From Nocardioides sp. Root240 (GTDB lineage: Bacteria; Actinomycetota; Actinomycetes; Propionibacteriales; Nocardioidaceae): a stretch of 64,000 bases of DNA. Shown piece by piece: positions 42,649 through 50,957 of the stretch. Location of the stretch: contig NZ_LMIT01000001.1 of NCBI RefSeq assembly GCF_001428825.1, forward strand, positions 428,440-492,439, read 5' to 3'. The notes beneath the pieces were generated by a model. That model had not been told where the DNA came from, ran no database searches, and saw only the letters and a program-made list of their open reading frames with translations. The position numbers and the translations under genes are program-made. Each line of letters starts with the position of its first letter. The first letter of the stretch is position 1.

Positions 42649-44754
42649 TCAGGCCGGCACGCCCTCCGAGAGCCCGAACCGGCGGTGCAGGGCCCGGAGC
42701 GGCCGCGGCGCCCACCACGCCCGCTCCCCCAGCAGCCGGATGCTCGCCGGCACCAGCACGCCTCGCACGAGCGTGGCGTCGATCAGGATGGCCAGCCCGG
42801 TGCCGAGCCCGAAGAACTGGATGAAGCTCACCGAGCTGACCAGGAACGCGAAGAAGCTGATCGCGATCAGGGCCGCGGCCGTGCTGACGATCCGGCCGGT
42901 GTGGGCCAGTCCGTGGACCAGGGCCTGCTCGTTGTCCCTGCCGAGGTCGCGCATCTCCTTGATCCGGCCCATCACGAAGACCTCGTAGTCCATCGACAGG
43001 CCGAAGGCGACGCAGAAGAGCAGCACCATCATGGAGCTGTCCATCGGCTGCGGCGTGAAGCCGAGCAGCCCCGCCAGGTGGCCGTCCTGGAACACCCACA
43101 CCATCGCGCCGAGGGTGGCCGCGAGTCCGACCGCGTTGAGCAGCAGGGCCCGGACCGGCTGCACGACGCTGCCGGTGAACAGGAACAGGATCACCATCGT
43201 CGTCAGCACCAGCCACCCGGCGACGATCGGCAGCCGGTTGCCGATGCCGGTCATCTGGTCGTGCAGCTCGGCACTCGCGCCGCCGACCAGCGCCTCGACC
43301 CCGTCCGGCGGCGGCACCGCCCGCACGTCCTCGACCAGGTCGCGGGCCGCCCCCGAGCGCGGGTCGAGGTCGGTGACCACGGACACGAGCGAGGCACCCT
43401 CGCCGGGGCGGGTCTCGATGCGGACCACGCCGGGCAGCGCGCCCAGCCGCTCGGCGTACGACGCCAGGTCGGCCTCGTCGACGGCCGAGGTCGTGACGAC
43501 GGAGATCGGGTGGGTGCCGTCGCCCGCGAAGTCCTCGCGGAGCAGGTCGCCCGCCTGCCGGCTCGAGGCACTGGTCGGCAGCACGCGGTCGTCGGGGGTG
43601 CCGAGCTCGATGCCGGCGAGCGGCACGGCCATCAGCAGCAGGCCGGCGAGGACCGGCAGCGCGCTCAGCACCGGGCGGCGGACGACGAAGCGCGCGAGTC
43701 GCGCCCAGGCGGGCGCCTCCTCGCCGCGGATGCCGCGGACCCTCGGGACCCGCCAGGCGTCGATGCGGTCGCCGAGCAGGCTCAGTGCCGCGGGCAGGAT
43801 CACGACCGCACTGAACGCGGTGATCAGCATGACGCCGATGCCGGCGTAGGCGAACGAGCGCAGGAAGTACATGGGAAAGACCAGCAGCGCGGACAGTGCG
43901 ACGGCGACGGTGGTCGCGCTGAAGGTGATCGTGCGGCCGGCCGTCTCCACCGCCCGTCGCACGGCGGCCGTGTGGTCGCGTCCCGCCGCGCGCTCCTCGC
44001 GCACCCGCGCCACCATCAGCAGCCCGTAGTCGACCGCCAGGCCGAGGCCGAGGCCGGTGGTGAGGTTGACCGCGTAGATCGAGACGTCGGTGGCGGAGCC
44101 GAGGATCGAGAGCTCGGCGAACGTGCCGAGGATCGCGGCCATGCCGACGCCGAGGGTGACCAGGGCGCCCACGACGTTGCCGAACGCGAGCACCAGCAGG
44201 ACGAGGATCAGCGGGATGGCGATGCTCTCGGCGAGGCCGAGGTCCTTGCCGATCTGGCTGCCGATCTCCTCCCCCACGACCTCACCGCCGCCGATGTCAA
44301 CGCGGAGCGCGCCGTCGGTGGAGCCGTACTCGTCGAGCACCCTGCCCGGGTCGGCGTCGGTGCCCTTCGCCGTCGTCGCGGTGACCAAGGCGTGGCCGCC
44401 GTCGGTCGCACGGAGCGGACCAGCCCGGCTGTCGAAGTACGACGTGACGTCGGCCAGGTCCGGGTCGGACCGCAGCCGCTCGGTCAGCTCGCGGCCCGCC
44501 GCGGCGGAGGCGGGCGAGTCGACGTCACCGTCGACGGCCTCGACGACGAGGACGTAGTCGGACGTACCGGCGAAGCGGTCCTCGAGCAGCGCGGCGGCCC
44601 GGCTGCTGTCGGAGGCGGGGTCGTCGAACCCCTCGGTCTCGAGCTTGCTGAACGCGCCCACGCCGACGACGGCGGCGAGCACCACCCCGAGCACACCCAG
44701 CGCGAGCACGCCGCGAGCCCGCCGGGTGACCAGGTCTCCGATCCAGCGGAACAT
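42649..44754 (-). CDS. MMPL family RND transporter
   Basis: A 701-residue exporter with two repeats of one helix, a large extracytoplasmic domain and five helices. The proton-relay motif occurs twice: GLGLGLAVDYGLLMVARVRE and VAFGLSMDYEVFVMGRIKE. Actinobacterial members export lipids or drugs. The ATG at 44754 has GGAGGA upstream. It is divergent from a TetR gene 71 bp away that shares the intergenic operators, so it is the likely target of that repressor. Confidence 0.9.
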   Translation of the reverse strand: MFRWIGDLVTRRARGVLALGVLGVVLAAVVGVGAFSKLETEGFDDPASDSSRAAALLEDRFAGTSDYVLVVEAVDGDVDSPASAAAGRELTERLRSDPDLADVTSYFDSRAGPLRATDGGHALVTATTAKGTDADPGRVLDEYGSTDGALRVDIGGGEVVGEEIGSQIGKDLGLAESIAIPLILVLLVLAFGNVVGALVTLGVGMAAILGTFAELSILGSATDVSIYAVNLTTGLGLGLAVDYGLLMVARVREERAAGRDHTAAVRRAVETAGRTITFSATTVAVALSALLVFPMYFLRSFAYAGIGVMLITAFSAVVILPAALSLLGDRIDAWRVPRVRGIRGEEAPAWARLARFVVRRPVLSALPVLAGLLLMAVPLAGIELGTPDDRVLPTSASSRQAGDLLREDFAGDGTHPISVVTTSAVDEADLASYAERLGALPGVVRIETRPGEGASLVSVVTDLDPRSGAARDLVEDVRAVPPPDGVEALVGGASAELHDQMTGIGNRLPIVAGWLVLTTMVILFLFTGSVVQPVRALLLNAVGLAATLGAMVWVFQDGHLAGLLGFTPQPMDSSMMVLLFCVAFGLSMDYEVFVMGRIKEMRDLGRDNEQALVHGLAHTGRIVSTAAALIAISFFAFLVSSVSFIQFFGLGTGLAILIDATLVRGVLVPASIRLLGERAWWAPRPLRALHRRFGLSEGVPA

Positions 44755-44767
44755 GGCTTCCTCCAAT

Positions 44768-44783
44768 GTGTACGGACGTAAAC
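44768..44783. promoter_or_regulatory. TetR operator candidate 1 (MMPL side)
   Basis: GTGTACGGACGTAAAC is an imperfect inverted repeat (GTGTAC-N4-GTAAAC, one mismatch). A second copy lies 42 bp away, and a half site GGGTGTTAAC is at 44789-44798. Confidence 0.5.
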
Positions 44784-44809
44784 TTTGTGGGTGTTAACTT
44801 GGCATGGAT

Positions 44810-44825
44810 GTGTACGGGTGTCAAC
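44810..44825. promoter_or_regulatory. TetR operator candidate 2 (TetR side)
   Basis: GTGTACGGGTGTCAAC, related to 44768-44783 and ending directly before the ATG of the TetR gene, so binding would block the start of its own transcript. Confidence 0.5.
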
Positions 44826-45479
44826 ATGTCTCCCGTGAACGATGCGAGCCGCAGCAGGTACCACCACGGTGACCTGCGCAACGCCCTGGCCCGGGCCGCC
44901 GCCGAGCTGGCCACGACCGGCGGCCCCGACGCCGTGACCATCCGCGGCGCGGCCCGCGAGGTGGGCGTGACCCCCACGGCGGCGTACCGGCACTTCGCGA
45001 ACCAGTCCGACCTGCTCGAGGCCGCGCGCGCCCTGGCCATGGACGGGATGGCCGCCGCGATGGCGGACTTCCTGCAGCGCGTGCCCGAGGACGCGGACCC
45101 GGTCGCCCGCGCGATCGACCGGCTGGAGTCGACCGGACGCGGCTACATCCGGTTCGCGCTCGACGAGCCGGGGATCTTCCGCACCTGCTTCACCGGTCAG
45201 CTCCGGGCGCCGTCGGAGCCGGTGCCGACGGACCCCGACCCGTACGTCCTGCTCGGCACGATGCTCGACGAGCTGGTGGCGGTCGGCTACCTCGCGCCCG
45301 AGGACCGGCCGGGCGCCGAGGCCGGGCCGTGGGCCGCGGTGCACGGACTGGCGATGCTGCTCATCGACGGCCCGCTCAAGGACATGCCCGACGCCGAGCG
45401 GGAGGCCGCGATCGACCGGACGCTGGAGATGACCACCCGCGGACTGGCCACCGGCCCCGCGGCCCGGCCGAAGCACTAG
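44826..45479 (+). CDS. TetR family regulator of the MMPL exporter
   Basis: A 217-residue repressor-type protein. The N-terminal HTH is RYHHGDLRNALARAAAEL then IRGAAREVGVTPTAAYRHF, followed by a ligand-binding domain of the TetR C-terminal kind (GRGYIRFALDEPGIFRTCF). The ATG at 44826 follows the second operator copy directly; longer versions would run through the operators. Ligand unknown, probably a substrate of the exporter. Confidence 0.88.
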   Translation: MSPVNDASRSRYHHGDLRNALARAAAELATTGGPDAVTIRGAAREVGVTPTAAYRHFANQSDLLEAARALAMDGMAAAMADFLQRVPEDADPVARAIDRLESTGRGYIRFALDEPGIFRTCFTGQLRAPSEPVPTDPDPYVLLGTMLDELVAVGYLAPEDRPGAEAGPWAAVHGLAMLLIDGPLKDMPDAEREAAIDRTLEMTTRGLATGPAARPKH

Positions 45480-45482
45480 TCT
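45477..45482 (+). promoter_or_regulatory. -10 box overlapping TetR stop codon (leaderless)
   Basis: TAGTCT, whose TAG is the stop codon of the TetR gene, lies 7 nt before the GTG at 45490, and no ribosome binding site is present. Confidence 0.35.
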
Positions 45483-45489
45483 CGGCCGG

Positions 45490-46167
45490 GTGAGCGAGGA
45501 GCTGATCGACTACGCGCAGTGGGGTGAGCGGTTCTTCACGACCGCCGTGACCGTCGAGCGCGTGCTCAACGGGGTCAACGTGCTGTCCGGACGGCCGATC
45601 GACGTCGGCCCGCTCGGCGTCGGGCCGGGCCGGATCGCGAAGGTGACGGCGCAGGGCCGGATCGGCACCGCCACCGGCCAGCGCGTCGGCGCCAGCCCCG
45701 TCTCCTTCCACGTCGACCTCCCGGTCACGCTGAAGTTCAGCATCGACCTCGGCATGGACAAGCAGAACTTCGACGCCGACATCACCGTGCCGCTGGTCAT
45801 CACCGCGCACGGCCGCGCCGACCTGGCGATCGCCCTCGAGGTCACACCGCCGGAGACCAACCAGGTCGTCGTACGGCTGAAGGCGCAGGGGCTGCGCGCG
45901 TCGCTGACGAGCAAGGCCGCCAACGTCGAGGGCGAGCTGCGCCGCTTCGTCGCGAAGTACGTCGCCAAGGAGCTCGACAAGCCCTACGTCCGCGACGCCA
46001 CGGTCATCGACGTCGGCGCCGCGATCGAGAAGGCGGCCGCCGGGTTGGGCCCGCGCGAGGAGAGCCCGATGGCCGACGAGCTCACCGACGACCTGCCCGC
46101 CGCCATGGAGGCGGAGCTGGAGCACACCGCCCAGCTGTTCATCGACTCGAGCGAGGACCCCGAGTGA
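45490..46167 (+). CDS. Protein of unknown function coupled to ADC-like gene
   Basis: A 225-residue soluble protein I do not recognise. No signal peptide or membrane segment is seen. The central part (VTAQGRIGTATG to VVVRLKAQGLRA) alternates hydrophobic and polar residues like a long beta sheet, which would fit a lipid-binding sheet, and the C-terminus is acidic. GTG start at 45490. The last codons overlap the next gene by 4 bp (GTGA), so the two products probably work together. Confidence 0.65.
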   Translation: MSEELIDYAQWGERFFTTAVTVERVLNGVNVLSGRPIDVGPLGVGPGRIAKVTAQGRIGTATGQRVGASPVSFHVDLPVTLKFSIDLGMDKQNFDADITVPLVITAHGRADLAIALEVTPPETNQVVVRLKAQGLRASLTSKAANVEGELRRFVAKYVAKELDKPYVRDATVIDVGAAIEKAAAGLGPREESPMADELTDDLPAAMEAELEHTAQLFIDSSEDPE

Positions 46168-46769
46168 AGCCCTATCCCCCGGCGCCGTGGCACATGCACG
46201 GCTCCCTGTGGCTGTCCGCCTTCAAACTGCGCGAGGACGTCGACGAGCGCCACCCCGCCGGGACGTACGGCGTCGCACTGGTCTCCTACGAGGACCCGAG
46301 CCCGTTGACCTACCACGAGCTCCTCGTCGCCCGGACCACCACGAATCGCGCCGGCAAGGGTGCCGTGACGATCACCGACATCTGGGTGGACTCCGCGGCC
46401 TCGCAGGCCGGTGGCCGCGAGCTGTGGGCGATCCCCAAGGAGCTGTGCGACTTCGACATGGAGAGCAGCTTCCGCGGCCCGGTCACCTCGACCGACTGGA
46501 CGGCCACGATCGACCGGCGCCCGATCGTCTCGGCCCAGTTCACCGACGTCTCGCGCGCGGCGATCCGGATGCCGTTCACCGGCCTGGTCGAGCAGCCCGG
46601 CATCGCCGAGCACCCCGAGATCGCCGACGTGGTGATGAAGGGCAACGCCAAGGCATTCCCCTGCCGATCGCGCTGGAGCTTCGCCAGCGACGGGCCCCTC
46701 GCGTTCCTGCAGGGGGCCCGTCGGCTGGGGTCGTTCCGGATGGCGGGCTTCCGGCTCGCCTTCGAGTAG
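46164..46769 (+). CDS. Acetoacetate decarboxylase family protein
   Basis: A 201-residue protein with the look of the ADC superfamily: YPPAPWHMHGSLWLSAF, a central TITDIWVDSAASQAGGRELWAIPKELCDF with the Gly-Gly-Arg-Glu turn, and FRGPVTSTDWT. A lysine follows in AIPKELC, near the position expected for the Schiff-base residue, but I cannot confirm the catalytic Lys-Lys pair. Many family members are not true decarboxylases. Start is the GTG overlapping the previous stop codon. Confidence 0.7.
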   Translation: MKPYPPAPWHMHGSLWLSAFKLREDVDERHPAGTYGVALVSYEDPSPLTYHELLVARTTTNRAGKGAVTITDIWVDSAASQAGGRELWAIPKELCDFDMESSFRGPVTSTDWTATIDRRPIVSAQFTDVSRAAIRMPFTGLVEQPGIAEHPEIADVVMKGNAKAFPCRSRWSFASDGPLAFLQGARRLGSFRMAGFRLAFE

Positions 46770-46774
46770 CCGGA

Positions 46775-47035
46775 CTACTCCGCGTCGAGGTCCTGCTCGA
46801 CGAGGGCAGCGATCGCGGCGACGTCCGCCTCCACCTCGCCGGAGACCTCGACCTGGTCGCCGTTGCCGGCACCGAGGGTCATGATCAGCAGCGCGGAGCT
46901 GGCGTCGACAGCCTCGTCGCCGGGAACCCCGAGGAGGACCTCGGAGTCGAGCTCGGCCGCGGCCTCGGAGATGATCGCGGCGGGACGGGCGTGGAGGCCG
47001 ACGGCGGAGCCGACGGTCACGGTCACGGTGTGCAT
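46775..47035 (-). CDS. ptsH: Phosphocarrier protein HPr
   Basis: An 86-residue phosphocarrier passing phosphate from EI to the fructose EIIA. The active histidine is in GLHARPAA. The region around Ser46 (DASSALLIMTLGA) keeps a serine pair, though actinobacteria generally lack HPr kinase. GAGGAA precedes the ATG. It is the last gene of fruR-fruK-fruA-ptsH. Confidence 0.95.
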   Translation of the reverse strand: MHTVTVTVGSAVGLHARPAAIISEAAAELDSEVLLGVPGDEAVDASSALLIMTLGAGNGDQVEVSGEVEADVAAIAALVEQDLDAE

Positions 47036-47068
47036 GGTTCTTCCTCTCGGTCGGTACGACGGATCGTC

Positions 47069-49132
47069 TCAGGCGGCGACGGTCTCGAGCGTGACGTCGA
47101 CCGGCGTCGTGCGCCCGATCGACTTGAGGGCCACCACGGCAGCAGCAGCGACGACCGTGCCCGCGACGAGGGCGATGAAGAACCCGAGCACGCCGTCCAC
47201 GGCGAAGAGCACGAAGATGCCTCCGTGCGGTGCCCGCAGGCTGACGTCGAGCGCCTCGGCGAGGCCTCCCGTGACCGCACTGCCGAGCACGATCGACGGG
47301 ATCACCCGCAGCGGGTCGGCGGCGGCGAACGGGATCGCCCCCTCGGAGATGAACGACGCACCGAGCAGCCAGGCGGCCTTGCCGTTCTCCCGCTCCGCGG
47401 AGGTGAACAGGTTCGGTCGGACGACGGTGGCCAGCGCCAGGGCCAGCGGCGGCACCATGCCGGCGAGCATCACGGCCGCCATGATCTTCAGCTCGGGGGC
47501 GTCGCTGGCCAGGCTCGCGCCGCCGATGCCGACGACGGCGAAGCTGTAGGCGACCTTGTTGAGCGGGCCGCCCATGTCGAAGGCCATCATCATGCCGAGG
47601 ACGACACCCAGGATGATCGCGTTGGACCCGCTCATCTCGTTGAGGCCGTCGCTCAGGCGCTCCATCAGCCAGGTGATCGGGCGGCCCAGCAGGAGCAGCA
47701 TGATCAGTCCCGCGACGATGCTGGTGACCAGCGGGATCACCAGCACCGGCATCAGGCCGCGCGCCCAGGTCGGCACCCGCCAGCGCGAGACCCAGAGCGC
47801 GATGACGCCGGCGAGGGTGCCGCCGACGATGGCGCCGATGAACCCGGTCTGCGGTGCATCCGGGGACACGGCACCCACACTGCCGAACGCGGCGAGGTTG
47901 GTGGCGAGGGCGCCCATGATGAAGCCCGGCGCCAGGCCGGGCCGGTCGGCGATCGCGTAGGCGATGTAGCCGGCGAGCGCGGGCACGAACAGCGCGAACG
48001 CGGCCTTGCCGATCACGAACAGCAGCACACCGAGGTACAGCAGCACGCCCGAGTCGAACGCGACGTGGTCCAGGCCGTACGCCGCCGCGGACGGCGGGTC
48101 GAACAGGCTGTGCTTGACGAGGATGTCGCCCGCGACGTTGGCACTGTCGTAGCCGCCCAGCAGGAAGCCGAGCGCGATCAGGAGACCGCCGGCCGCGACG
48201 AACGGGATCATGTACGACACGCCGGTCATCAGCACGCGACGGGCCCGGCCACCCCACGACTCCCCCGCAGTCGCCGTGGGGTCGCCGGCCGTCGCCGAGC
48301 CCTCGACCCGCGCCGCGGCCGGGTCGTCCGCCGCGCGCAGCGCCTCGGCGATGACGGCGTCACCGTCGTCGATCGGCCGCTTCACACCCATGGAGACGAC
48401 CGGCTTGCCAGCGAAGCGGTGCTTGTCGCGCACGCCCACGTCGGTCGCGAAGACCACCGCGTCGGCGGCCGCGATCGTGGCCGCGGGCAAGGGCGTCGAC
48501 CCGGCCGAGCCCTGGGTCTCGACGGCGATCTCGACACCGGCACGTGACGCGGCGGCCTCGAGCGCCTCGGCCGCCATGTAGGTGTGCGCGATGCCGGTCG
48601 GGCACGACGTCACGGCCACGAGGCGTCGTACGACGGCCGGGCCGGCCACGGCAGGAGCCGGGGCCTGCGCGGGCGCGGCCGGCGGGTCCACCACGGCCTG
48701 GACGATGGCGACCACGGCCTCCGGCGTGGCGGCCGAGCGCAGCGCGTCGGTGAACTCCGGCTTCACCAGCGACCGGGCCAGCTTGGCGAGGATCTGCAGG
48801 TGCGCGTTGCCGCCGCCCTCGGGCGCGGCGATCAGGAACACCAGGTCGGCCACGCCGTCCTTGGCCCCGAAGTCGACGCCGGGCTGGAGCCGGGCGAAGG
48901 CGAGCGTCGGCTCGGTGACCGCGGTCGAGCGGCAGTGCGGGATGGCGATGCCGTCCTTCATGCCCGTCGCGGACTTCGCCTCGCGGGCGTGGAGGTCGGC
49001 GCGCAGCTGCTCGACGTCGGTCGCGCGACCGGCCTCGGTCACGCGGGCGGCGAGCGCGGCGATCACGGCGTCCTTGTCGGCGCCGAGCTCGTCGTCGAGG
49101 CTGACCAGCGCGGCTGTCATCAGCTCTGCCAT
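47069..49132 (-). CDS. fruA: Fructose PTS EIIABC permease
   Basis: A 687-residue fused enzyme II that imports and phosphorylates fructose to fructose 1-phosphate. Order: EIIA with His in DGIAIPHCRSTAV (about 1-145), EIIB with Cys in VTSCPTGIAHTYMAAEALE (about 170-260), and EIIC with about 8-10 membrane helices (VSYMIPFVAAGGLLIALGF onward). The ATG at 49132 has GGAG upstream and overlaps fruK by 13 bp. Confidence 0.96.
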   Translation of the reverse strand: MAELMTAALVSLDDELGADKDAVIAALAARVTEAGRATDVEQLRADLHAREAKSATGMKDGIAIPHCRSTAVTEPTLAFARLQPGVDFGAKDGVADLVFLIAAPEGGGNAHLQILAKLARSLVKPEFTDALRSAATPEAVVAIVQAVVDPPAAPAQAPAPAVAGPAVVRRLVAVTSCPTGIAHTYMAAEALEAAASRAGVEIAVETQGSAGSTPLPAATIAAADAVVFATDVGVRDKHRFAGKPVVSMGVKRPIDDGDAVIAEALRAADDPAAARVEGSATAGDPTATAGESWGGRARRVLMTGVSYMIPFVAAGGLLIALGFLLGGYDSANVAGDILVKHSLFDPPSAAAYGLDHVAFDSGVLLYLGVLLFVIGKAAFALFVPALAGYIAYAIADRPGLAPGFIMGALATNLAAFGSVGAVSPDAPQTGFIGAIVGGTLAGVIALWVSRWRVPTWARGLMPVLVIPLVTSIVAGLIMLLLLGRPITWLMERLSDGLNEMSGSNAIILGVVLGMMMAFDMGGPLNKVAYSFAVVGIGGASLASDAPELKIMAAVMLAGMVPPLALALATVVRPNLFTSAERENGKAAWLLGASFISEGAIPFAAADPLRVIPSIVLGSAVTGGLAEALDVSLRAPHGGIFVLFAVDGVLGFFIALVAGTVVAAAAVVALKSIGRTTPVDVTLETVAA

Positions 49133-50106
49133 GAGGGTTCTCCTTCGTGGGCGGTGGCGCTCAGGTCGAGCGCACGTACCCGGACCTCGTGGATCCGGAC
49201 GTCATCGGGGGTGGGCACGGTGGTGCCGGGGAGGCCGGCGGCGGCACTCCCCCAGGCCACGGCGGCGGCGAGCCGCTCGGGGGCGGGAGCGCCGGCGAGG
49301 TCGGCGGCGAGGTAGCCGAACAGGCTGCTGTCGCCGGCACCGACGGTGCTGACGACCCGGGTGGGCGGGGGTACGGCGTGCCAGGCGCCGGTCGCGTCGA
49401 CGAGCACCGCGCCCGCGCCGCCGAGCGTGGCGAGCACGGCACCGACACCCCGGTCGACCAGCGTGCGCGCCGCGGTCGCGACGAGGGCGGGGTCACCCTC
49501 GAGCGCGGACTCGTCGGCACCGACGATGGAGGCCAGCTCCTCGGCGTTGGGCTTCAGCAGGGACGGCGCGGTGCCGCGGGCGAGCCCGGCGACGACGGCC
49601 TCCAGCGCGGCGTCGCTCGTGTCGACCGCCACCCGGCGGCCGGTCGCGCGCAGCCGGGCGGCCAGGTCGGCGTACCAGTCGTCGGGGGCGCCGGGCGGCA
49701 GCGACCCCGCGAGCACGACCCAGCCGTCGGCGGGCTGCGCCAGCACCTGATCGGCGAGGGCGTCGAGGTCGGCCACGGAGACCGAGGCACCCGCAGCGTT
49801 GAGCTTGGTCGTCGTGCCGTCGGGCTCGGTCAGGGTCAGGTTGACCCTCATCGGCCCGGCGGGCGGCACCGGCGCGCTCGGCACACCGAGCCGGTCCAGC
49901 TCGGCGACGAACGGGTCGTCAGGAGCGACCGGCAGCACCGCGCAGGTCGGTACGCCGGCGGCGACACAGGCGCGTGAGATGTTCACGCCCTTGCCGCCCG
50001 GCTGGTCGAGGGCGTCCGCCACCCGGTGGACGCCGCCGCGCACCAGCGCGTCCGGCAGCACCAGGGTGCGGTCGATGCTCGGGTTGGGGGTGACGGTGAC
50101 GATCAC
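49120..50106 (-). CDS. fruK: 1-phosphofructokinase
   Basis: A 328-residue PfkB-family kinase converting fructose 1-phosphate to fructose 1,6-bisphosphate. Signatures are TPNPSIDRTL at the start, QPGGKGVNISRACVAAG, and the catalytic VSTVGAGDSSLFGYLA. The GTG at 50106 overlaps the fruR stop by 4 bp. Confidence 0.95.
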   Translation of the reverse strand: MIVTVTPNPSIDRTLVLPDALVRGGVHRVADALDQPGGKGVNISRACVAAGVPTCAVLPVAPDDPFVAELDRLGVPSAPVPPAGPMRVNLTLTEPDGTTTKLNAAGASVSVADLDALADQVLAQPADGWVVLAGSLPPGAPDDWYADLAARLRATGRRVAVDTSDAALEAVVAGLARGTAPSLLKPNAEELASIVGADESALEGDPALVATAARTLVDRGVGAVLATLGGAGAVLVDATGAWHAVPPPTRVVSTVGAGDSSLFGYLAADLAGAPAPERLAAAVAWGSAAAGLPGTTVPTPDDVRIHEVRVRALDLSATAHEGEPSWQS

Positions 50107-50870
50107 GCGGTCACGACCTCGACGCCGGCCGCGGCGTAGGCCTTGCGGTCGGCAGGGCGCAGGCCGCGGTCGGTGACCAGCGTGTCGACCTCGTCGAGCG
50201 CCGCGAAGCGGACCGCGGTCTCCACGCCGGCCTTGGAGGAGTCGACGAGGCCGACCACCCGTTCGGCCGAGAGGACGAAGGACCGCTTGGTCGCGGCCTC
50301 CTCGCTGTCCGGGGTCGAGAGCCCGTGACCGACGCTGACGCCGTTGGCGCCCATGAACGCCATGTCGACCCGCAGCGCGCCGACCGCGGCGACGGTCGCG
50401 GCGCCGACCGCAGCGTGGGTGTTGGTGCGCACCCGGCCCGGCAGCAGGTGCAGCTCGATGCCGGCGTTGCCGGCGAGCCGGGCCGCGATGGACACGCTGT
50501 GGGTGAACACCACCAGCCGGTGGCTGCCCGGCAGCGCGTCGGCGAACCGGGCGGTCGTGCTGCCCGCGTCGAGCAGGATCGAGGCACCCGGCGGCGGGAG
50601 CAGGTCGAGGGCGGCGCGGGCGATCTGCGCCTTCGCCTCGGTGTTGGCGGCGTCGCGCTCGACGATCCCCGGCTCGAGGGTGGAGAGGGCGGAGGCCGGC
50701 ACGGCACCGCCGTGGACCCGCCGGAGCACGCCCAGGGCTTCGAGCGCGGTGAGGTCACGTCGTACGGTCTCGGTCGTGACGTCGAACAGCTCGGCGATCT
50801 CCGCGACCGACATGCGGCCCCGGTCCCCGACCTGGCGGGCGATGGCCTGCTGGCGCTCCTCGGCGTACAT
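50103..50870 (-). CDS. fruR: DeoR family regulator of the fructose PTS
   Basis: A 255-residue DeoR-type repressor: N-terminal HTH (MSVAEIAELFDVTTETVRRDL) and sugar-phosphate-binding domain (LLDAGSTTARFAD, NGVSVGHGLSTPDSEEAATK). Position as first gene of the fruK-fruA-ptsH operon and the divergent ptsI suggest it senses a fructose phosphate and controls both directions. GGGAGG precedes the ATG at 50870. Confidence 0.92.
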   Translation of the reverse strand: MYAEERQQAIARQVGDRGRMSVAEIAELFDVTTETVRRDLTALEALGVLRRVHGGAVPASALSTLEPGIVERDAANTEAKAQIARAALDLLPPPGASILLDAGSTTARFADALPGSHRLVVFTHSVSIAARLAGNAGIELHLLPGRVRTNTHAAVGAATVAAVGALRVDMAFMGANGVSVGHGLSTPDSEEAATKRSFVLSAERVVGLVDSSKAGVETAVRFAALDEVDTLVTDRGLRPADRKAYAAAGVEVVTA

Positions 50871-50903
50871 CTGTGACCTCCCTCACGAATCTGTGTTTAT
50901 GTT

Positions 50904-50932
50904 GTTTTATGCCCGTTTCTGTTGCTTGTCAA
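50904..50932 (-). promoter_or_regulatory. Promoter of fruR-fruK-fruA-ptsH
   Basis: On the minus strand TTGACA (50927-50932) and TAAAAC (50904-50909) are separated by 17 bp. The surrounding AT-rich repeats (CATAAAACAACATAAACA on the minus strand) resemble DeoR-family operator sequence, so FruR probably binds here. Confidence 0.65.
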
Positions 50933-50951
50933 GGGGTGCGCGGTCTAGCGT
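50922..50951 (+). promoter_or_regulatory. Promoter of ptsI (leaderless)
   Basis: TTGCTT (50922-50927) and TAGCGT (50946-50951) are separated by 18 bp, and the -10 box ends 6 nt before the ATG of ptsI. It overlaps the divergent fru promoter, so one operator could control both. Confidence 0.5.
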
Positions 50952-50957
50952 GTGAGC

